In this document: one piece after another, positions 51,560 through 56,026 of the stretch | Layout of the letters: every line of letters starts with the position of its first letter | Numbering within the stretch: the first letter of the stretch is position 1 | Source: Pontibacter pamirensis | GTDB lineage: Bacteria; Bacteroidota; Bacteroidia; Cytophagales; Hymenobacteraceae | Reading direction: 5' to 3' | DNA length: 56,026 nucleotides | NCBI RefSeq assembly: GCF_010015475.1 | Contig: NZ_SSNI01000037.1 | Span: 1-56,026 of the forward strand | The notes under the pieces: model-generated | What the model saw: the letters and a program-made list of their open reading frames with translations, nothing else | Database searches by the model: none | What the model was told of the DNA's origin: nothing | Made by a program: the position numbers and the translations under genes

Positions 51560-53488
51560 TCAGATGGTGGTAGTATAGGTGGCTTCGTTGCCGGCATTGT
51601 CCTTCACCTTCAATACAACTTCACCAGACAAAGGTATGTTATTATCCAACTTTTCAGACCAGATAGTGGCAGTTTTATGCTCATACTTCATCAGCAGCCA
51701 CTCTCCGTTCAAGTAGGCGTTATAAGAACGAAGCCCTGACAGGTCGTCTGAAATCTTGAATCGGATCTGGTTACGGTTCTTGCTCACCAGCCTGATATAA
51801 GGCTTTTTTGTGTCTTCCAGCACCTTGTACTTACCCATGTTTTTGGTGGTAAACGTAATGGTGTTGTTCTCATTCCAGGCGCCTCCTACATAGCCTTTGC
51901 TGCGCCCCGTGCCTAAAAAGTAAACAGCTGCTTTTGACCTGTCTTTCACGTCAGCGGTATCAGGTTTTATCGTTACCGTCATGGCCTGGTGCAGGGGCGT
52001 GAAGAAGTCTCCTATCGAATATACACCTTGGTCCAGCTGTGTCTGCAGGTATAACGTGTCGTACAGAGACTGCTGGTTGAACTGTACTCTCAGGTAGTTG
52101 TTAGTAACAGTTACATCCTGCCCGGGCGGTACCAGTTTCTGGAAATTGAACGGCACCGTAACACCACAGAAACGCATGGAGTCTGGCAGGCCGGCGCGCA
52201 AATCGAACAGACCTACGGAGTGATTCTCCTTCATATAACTTGGTACCAGCAGGAGCGTCTTTCCGCCTTTCAGCAGTTCAATATTCTGTGGTGTGCTGCT
52301 GGTGTCGCCGGCACTCACCTTCAGTACATTACCAATAAGCTCATAATCAAGCGAAGGCTTTTTTACTTTATTAGACAGTGTCTTCGTGAAGGTTGGCTGC
52401 TGCCCCTGTACCACGAAACTCAGGGTGGAGGTATTATCGTAAGAGTCACGCGCCACCAGTTTTACCTGGTACGTAGAGTCCGGGTGCACACTCAGCTTAC
52501 CCTGGCGCTCGTTGGCCTTGTACAGCGGCAGGTCGTTACCATAATCTATAAAGGCTTTCTGGAAAGTGCGCCCTTGACGCTTATACATGTTGTAATTAAT
52601 ATGCTGCGATACCTGCCGCGACAACTCAAACGGCACCTGGTCGATGTAATGGGTGTAAACCTGCTTTCCGTTTACGTACAGCGTTACCTCCTGTGTGCCG
52701 TTTTTGTTATCAGCACCGTCCAGCCTATCTATTGTCTGCAGTTCCAGCCCAAGCAGCCCGTTGGCGAAAACAGTATCGGCAATGGTAAAGTCGTTGTTTT
52801 TCTCCTTTGTACGATACTCCACACGGCTAAACTCATTGTTGATGCGGGTATGGATGTTCAGGGGCGTTATACCCAGGCTATAGATTTCGGGAGGTGTCGT
52901 ATCCAGCACTTCCTGAAATTTATACTTCAACGGGTTGTACAAGCGGTCCTCTGTGTCCCGGATTTCGAAGTGCAGGTGCGGGCCACCTGAGCCTCCGGTG
53001 TTGCCGGACAAGCCAATCACATCGCCCTGCTTTACCGGAAACTGGTTCGGTTCCGGGAAAAGCTCAAGGTCAAAGGCCTTCTTCTCATACTGCTTCTGCA
53101 ACATAAAAGCAGCCAGTGGCTCATTGTAAGCAGAAAGGTGGGCATAAGTCGTGACAAGGCCATTCGGGTGCGTCACGTAAATGATGTTGCCATACCCGTA
53201 GGTTGACTGCTTTACACGTGAAACATACCCATCTGCAGCAGCATGCACCGGAAGCCCGATACGCTGTTCGGTTTTGATATCAAGCCCCCCATGGAAGTGG
53301 TTGGAACGTATCTCACCCATTGTACCTGAAAGGTAATTGCGCTCTCCCGGTTTTATCGGGAACAAAAAGTATCCTGGCTGTGGGGCTATCTGTGCTGCCG
53401 CACCGAATGTGGTAATAAAGGAAAGCAATGCGAGCGAGAGCCGCTTTTTATTTAACTTCGAAATCAAGTAATTTTTTATCTTCAACAT
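51560..53488 (-). CDS. Exported M23-family metallopeptidase
   Basis: A 642-residue secreted peptidase of the LytM/M23 class. Signal peptide about 1-32 (LALLSFITTFGAAAQ). The catalytic domain (about 50-190) has HFHGGLDI with H66 and D70, THPNGLVTTYAH, and HLHFE with H171 and H173, the zinc and catalytic ligands. The C-terminal 440 residues are beta-rich, Ig-like modules of unknown target. M23 enzymes cut peptidoglycan cross-links. The start overlaps the FAH gene by 41 bases, which suggests coupling. Confidence 0.9.
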   Translation of the reverse strand: MLKIKNYLISKLNKKRLSLALLSFITTFGAAAQIAPQPGYFLFPIKPGERNYLSGTMGEIRSNHFHGGLDIKTEQRIGLPVHAAADGYVSRVKQSTYGYGNIIYVTHPNGLVTTYAHLSAYNEPLAAFMLQKQYEKKAFDLELFPEPNQFPVKQGDVIGLSGNTGGSGGPHLHFEIRDTEDRLYNPLKYKFQEVLDTTPPEIYSLGITPLNIHTRINNEFSRVEYRTKEKNNDFTIADTVFANGLLGLELQTIDRLDGADNKNGTQEVTLYVNGKQVYTHYIDQVPFELSRQVSQHINYNMYKRQGRTFQKAFIDYGNDLPLYKANERQGKLSVHPDSTYQVKLVARDSYDNTSTLSFVVQGQQPTFTKTLSNKVKKPSLDYELIGNVLKVSAGDTSSTPQNIELLKGGKTLLLVPSYMKENHSVGLFDLRAGLPDSMRFCGVTVPFNFQKLVPPGQDVTVTNNYLRVQFNQQSLYDTLYLQTQLDQGVYSIGDFFTPLHQAMTVTIKPDTADVKDRSKAAVYFLGTGRSKGYVGGAWNENNTITFTTKNMGKYKVLEDTKKPYIRLVSKNRNQIRFKISDDLSGLRSYNAYLNGEWLLMKYEHKTATIWSEKLDNNIPLSGEVVLKVKDNAGNEATYTTTI

Positions 53489-54059
53489 ACCCTTCTAATC
53501 TGTCTCCTATCTGTACTGGGCCTACACCTGCAGGTGTGCCTGTAAAAATAATGTCTCCTGTTTTTAGTGTTATAAATCGTGAAATGTAGGCGATGATGTC
53601 ATCAAACGTGTTCAGCATCATTTTAGAATTACCCTGCTGCTTTGTCTCGCCATTTACCTCTAGTTTAAAGTTAATGTTCTGCAGGTCGGGGAACTGGTTT
53701 AGCGGCATAAAGTCCGAGATAGGAGCGGAGCCGTTAAAACCTTTCGCCAAAGCCCAGGGCAATCCCTTCGCCTTTGCTTTCGACTGCAAGTCGCGTGCCG
53801 TGAAATCTATTCCAAGGCCGATGGAGTCATAATATTTGTGTGCAAATTTTTTGTCGATGTTCTTACCCTCCCGGCTGATGCGCAGAATCAGCTCTGCCTC
53901 ATAGTGTACATCGTTGGTGTATTCCGGGTAGTAAAACGGTTCATTGTTACGGAGGATGGCCGTATCAGGCTTGAAAAAAATGACAGGCTCCTCCGGCACT
54001 TCGTTTTTCAGTTCAGCGATATGTTCTGCGTAGTTTCTGCCAATGGCTAATATTTTCAT
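53448..54059 (-). CDS. FAH-family hydrolase/decarboxylase/isomerase
   Basis: A 203-residue fumarylacetoacetase-fold protein: KILAIGRNYAEHIAEL, EPVIFFKPDTAIL, YEAELILRI, GIDFTARDLQSKAK, KGFNGSAPISDF and FTGTPAGVGPV. The Glu and Asp of the metal site (in HYEAEL and GIDFTARD) are present. Members act as acylpyruvases, oxaloacetate decarboxylases or isomerases; this short form resembles the FAHD1/YcgM class. Promoter TAATTTTG lies at 54095-54088 with a leader of about 24 bases. Confidence 0.9.
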   Translation of the reverse strand: MKILAIGRNYAEHIAELKNEVPEEPVIFFKPDTAILRNNEPFYYPEYTNDVHYEAELILRISREGKNIDKKFAHKYYDSIGLGIDFTARDLQSKAKAKGLPWALAKGFNGSAPISDFMPLNQFPDLQNINFKLEVNGETKQQGNSKMMLNTFDDIIAYISRFITLKTGDIIFTGTPAGVGPVQIGDRLEGYVEDKKLLDFEVK

Positions 54060-54087
54060 AAGGGGTGTAGGTCGATGTTCTGTTCTC

Positions 54088-54095
54088 CAAAATTA
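54088..54095 (-). promoter_or_regulatory. TAnnTTTG promoter box for the FAH / M23 / bcp operon
   Basis: TAATTTTG on the minus strand, about 28 bases before the ATG at 54059. Confidence 0.5.
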
Positions 54096-54357
54096 GGGTT
54101 TCTAATGTTGCTGGATAGTGAATTTGATAAAAAACTTCACCATTTTTTCTTTTGTGCATCCCGCATATACTGTGCCTTTTTATTTAGGTTTTACCCGCTG
54201 GCTTTTCCATTATTGCCACCAGCGGCTGTTAATAACATTTTATAGCGTAGCAGACGTATAAACGGTGCAATTATATGCGCTTGTTTTTTAAACCAGATTG
54301 AGAGGATTATCCTTTATCTGGCTCAAAAGTATAGCGTTTTACAAATTTAAAATGTAT
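54096..54357. other. Divergent intergenic stretch
   Basis: The 361-base gap between the FAH and M48 genes has no coding potential. It holds a 7-bp CCGCTGG / CCAGCGG hairpin (54195-54225) and an 11-base palindrome AGGATTATCCT (54303-54313). Their roles are unknown. Confidence 0.45.
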
Positions 54358-54365
54358 TATATTTG
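54358..54365 (+). promoter_or_regulatory. TAnnTTTG promoter box for the M48 gene
   Basis: TATATTTG, 55 bases before the ATG at 54421; no clear -33 TTG. Confidence 0.5.
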
Positions 54366-54420
54366 AGTCTGATTGAAAATGGTTCAAAATTTGAAATCAT
54401 TCTCACATCACTAAAAATCT

Positions 54421-55227
54421 ATGACAATGTATAAGAAAATAGTTGCTTTCGCTGTAGCTGCGGTTATGATGGTTGCCTGTACGACAGTACCCATCACAGG
54501 ACGCCGACAGCTTAGTTTAGTGTCTGACGCAGAAATGCAGCAGCAGAGTTATGCCGCTTACCGGCAGTTCTTGAGTGAACACCAACTTTCTAGAGATGCA
54601 CAGGCTACGGCCATGGTAAAGCGGGTGGGGCAGCGCATACAGCGTGCCGTGGAACAGTACATGGCTGCTAATAACATGAAGGATGAACTGGCAGGCTTTG
54701 ACTGGGAATTTAACCTGGTGCAGGACGACCAGGTAAACGCTTTCGCGATGGCTGGCGGTAAAACCGTGGTATATTCCGGTCTTTTGCCAGTGGCACAAAA
54801 TGAAACAGGTCTTGCCGTGGTAATGGGTCACGAAATAGCCCATGCCATTGCCAAACACGGTAACGAGCGTATGAGCCAGGCGCTGGCACAGCAGTTCGGT
54901 GGGCAAACACTCTCTGCACTAGCAGGGGCACAGCCAGGCGTTACCTCCAACCTTATTAAGTCTGTGTATGGGGTCGGTTCACAACTGGGCCTGCTAAAGT
55001 ATGGGCGTAATCAAGAGTCTGAGGCCGATAAATTAGGCCTTGTTTTCATGGCCATGGCCGGTTATGATCCGCGGGAGGCTGTCCCGTTCTGGCAGCGCAT
55101 GGAGCAAGCAAGCGGCGGCCAGCAGGCTCCACCTGAGTTCCTGTCGACCCACCCAAGCGCAGGAACCCGCCAAAGCACCCTACGCGACTATATGCCTGAG
55201 GCGCTTAAATATTATAAAGGAAACTAA
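54421..55227 (+). CDS. M48-family metallopeptidase lipoprotein (YggG/LoiP-like)
   Basis: A 268-residue zinc peptidase. N-terminal lipoprotein signal (AVMMVACTTVP; Cys about 20), VPITGRRQLSLVSDAEM, the HExxH motif in VMGHEIAHAIAKH (first His about 137), and the third ligand Glu in QESEADKLGLVFMAMAGYDP (about 200). A typical small M48 lipoprotein acting on envelope proteins. In-frame ATG at 54427 is an alternative start. A Cys-rich lipoprotein gene follows after 14 bases. Confidence 0.92.
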   Translation: MTMYKKIVAFAVAAVMMVACTTVPITGRRQLSLVSDAEMQQQSYAAYRQFLSEHQLSRDAQATAMVKRVGQRIQRAVEQYMAANNMKDELAGFDWEFNLVQDDQVNAFAMAGGKTVVYSGLLPVAQNETGLAVVMGHEIAHAIAKHGNERMSQALAQQFGGQTLSALAGAQPGVTSNLIKSVYGVGSQLGLLKYGRNQESEADKLGLVFMAMAGYDPREAVPFWQRMEQASGGQQAPPEFLSTHPSAGTRQSTLRDYMPEALKYYKGN

Positions 55228-55241
55228 CTTCGATATCAAGC

Positions 55242-55871
55242 ATGATTGAAAACAGTTTTGCCCGCATCCGCTCTGTTGTGTTAAGCCAGACCAGCCTTTT
55301 ATTTTTGCTTCTTTTTTTTGTTGTGGCAACCTCTGCCTGCTCCAGGCGTGAAGCGATAAGGGAGGAAAGCGAATTAGGTGAGGAAGGGGAAGGAGAGGTG
55401 CCTGCGGCGCCTTATGATGGCAGGTTGTTGGGGCAGGTTGTGTTTGATACAGTAGAATATATCGTGTCCCGCGAGGAGTTGCTGCAGCCTTTTATCCGTG
55501 AGTTCGGGGATGGTACAGTGGTAAACCAGGTGATGATACGGAAGGTGCAGGAGACAAAGGATGATAAACCAGCCTATTATCTAGTCGGTTTAGGCATGCG
55601 TAGCGGTGCCTTCCGGTCAATGGCGCTGGAGCTGGATGTGGCCGCTGATAAAAGTTTGTACCTGAGTAGCAGTGGTGCTAAGCATATGTGCCAGTCCGGT
55701 GCTGGCTGTGGTTTCTGCTACTTCACTTTCTCAGGCAACAGAATCACCGGTTGTGAGTGCGAATCGCGTGCGCCTGGTAATAATTGTACCCATAAGTTCT
55801 CTGAAAGGAACAGCCTGTTAAAGGATGTTACATTAAGAAGCGAGCGACGACGGTCTGATAGTAGAAAGTGA
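55242..55871 (+). CDS. Cys-rich lipoprotein of unknown family
   Basis: A 209-residue exported protein, family not recognised. The N-terminus has a hydrophobic segment (about 16-30) and lipobox TSAC (Cys 33), then an acidic linker. The body contains QPFIREFGDGTVVNQVMIRK and AADKSLYLSSSGAKH. The C-terminal part has C150, C156, C159, C171, C173 and C182 followed by His 184: C-x5-C-x2-C-x11-C-x-C-x8-C-x-H. The spacing could hold two disulfides and a metal or a zinc/iron-sulfur centre. It follows the M48 peptidase by 14 bases and is the last gene before the IS. Confidence 0.75.
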   Translation: MIENSFARIRSVVLSQTSLLFLLLFFVVATSACSRREAIREESELGEEGEGEVPAAPYDGRLLGQVVFDTVEYIVSREELLQPFIREFGDGTVVNQVMIRKVQETKDDKPAYYLVGLGMRSGAFRSMALELDVAADKSLYLSSSGAKHMCQSGAGCGFCYFTFSGNRITGCECESRAPGNNCTHKFSERNSLLKDVTLRSERRRSDSRK

Positions 55872-55937
55872 TAGAAAATTGTAAAACAGAAGCGGCTGCT
55901 AAGAGCATGTTTAAATTTAGAGGATTAGCAAAAAAGA

Positions 55938-56014
55938 GCGAGTCAGTGCGTAAGCAATGGGTAACCAAACTCAAAAGCTTATGCAATCTCAATACAAGAG
56001 ACTCACTGACTCGC
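55938..56014. repeat. 11-bp perfect inverted repeat flanking the transposase start
   Basis: GCGAGTCAGTG at 55938-55948 and CACTGACTCGC at 56004-56014, 55 bases apart, with the ATG at 55981 in the loop. In RNA this could hide the start codon from ribosomes when the element is transcribed from outside. Confidence 0.6.
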
Positions 56015-56026
56015 AATGGGACATTG
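55981..56026 (+). CDS. IS5-like transposase, N-terminal fragment
   Basis: ATG at 55981 begins MQSQYKRLTDSQWDI. The KRLTDSQW start is typical of IS5-family (IS5/IS427/IS1031 groups) transposases, which open with a Y/R..LTD.QW motif (family knowledge, from memory). Only 15 codons are present. No Shine-Dalgarno sequence precedes it; the inverted repeat may act on its translation. Confidence 0.7.
   Translation, partial: MQSQYKRLTDSQWDI

Larger units (their letters stand above)
55903..56026 (+). mobile_element. IS5-like insertion sequence, left end (runs off window end)
   Basis: The boundary is marked by GAGCATGTTTAAATTTAG, an A/T-rich IS-end-like start, and by the transposase reading frame that follows. 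The right end is outside the window, so end repeats and target duplication cannot be verified. Confidence 0.6.

Noticed and set aside
51553..51597. 15-residue extension of Bcp
   Set aside because: It overlaps the M23 peptidase gene end and shifts the standard Cys45/Cys50 spacing.
1..56026. CRISPR array, prophage, rRNA operon, toxin-antitoxin pair or defence island
   Set aside because: No regularly spaced repeats, phage structural genes, rRNA or recognisable defence genes were seen.

Overview
The window looks like a chromosomal segment of a Bacteroidota bacterium, most likely order Cytophagales and close to Hymenobacteraceae/Pontibacter (the family guess is inference from protein flavour). 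The evidence is the recurring Bacteroidota promoter box TAnnTTTG, a secreted nuclease ending in a Por/type IX secretion sorting domain, a TamB/TamL envelope pair in which TamL is a lipoprotein, few Shine-Dalgarno sequences, and split transketolase subunits. Both edges lie inside insertion sequences: the last 38 codons of an IS4-like transposase at 2-118, and the left end plus first 15 codons of an IS5-like transposase at 55903-56026. The window therefore looks like a contig that broke at two repeated elements.

Layout. 0-7.4 kb: DUF559 nuclease, thiL, a small unknown gene, rlmD, an intergenic field of related hairpin repeats (about 4130-4290), an SDR enzyme, a BatE-like TPR/SH3 protein, two identical tRNA-Lys(TTT) genes and a DUF4403-like protein. 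7.9-14.3 kb: a 1267-residue secreted endonuclease/exonuclease/phosphatase protein with three lamin-tail-like repeats, an ABC exporter pair and tRNA-Leu(GAG). 14.4-22.6 kb: a tightly packed minus-strand operon of giant PAS/GAF hybrid histidine kinase, single-domain response regulator, 91-residue unknown, PhnP-like metallo-hydrolase and RqcH (NFACT ribosome quality control factor). 23-33.4 kb: miaA, tamL and tamB, pfkA and a TerB-like gene. 33.6-44 kb: mostly single housekeeping or hypothetical genes (SLC13 transporter, class III aminotransferase, TPR protein, SDR, DUF71/diphthine ligase family, KGG-type stress peptide, metallo-hydrolase, pepE). 44-50.9 kb: DUF885 peptidase, an ECF sigma factor / membrane anti-sigma candidate / Spy-like periplasmic protein module, and a split transketolase operon with a secreted VWA-domain gene between its two halves. 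51-56 kb: a FAH-family hydrolase / M23 peptidase / Bcp operon, an M48 lipoprotein peptidase, and a Cys-rich lipoprotein next to the right-hand IS.

Most transcription units end in long perfect hairpins, many of them bidirectional between convergent genes. The least explained items are the five-gene operon linking a phosphorelay to RqcH, the VWA gene coupled to transketolase, the tamB gene whose membrane anchor lacks any normal start codon, two promoters that abut their start codons (candidate leaderless mRNAs), the hairpin repeat field at 4.2 kb, and the six-Cys lipoprotein at 55.2 kb. No CRISPR array, prophage, rRNA or classical defence island is visible.
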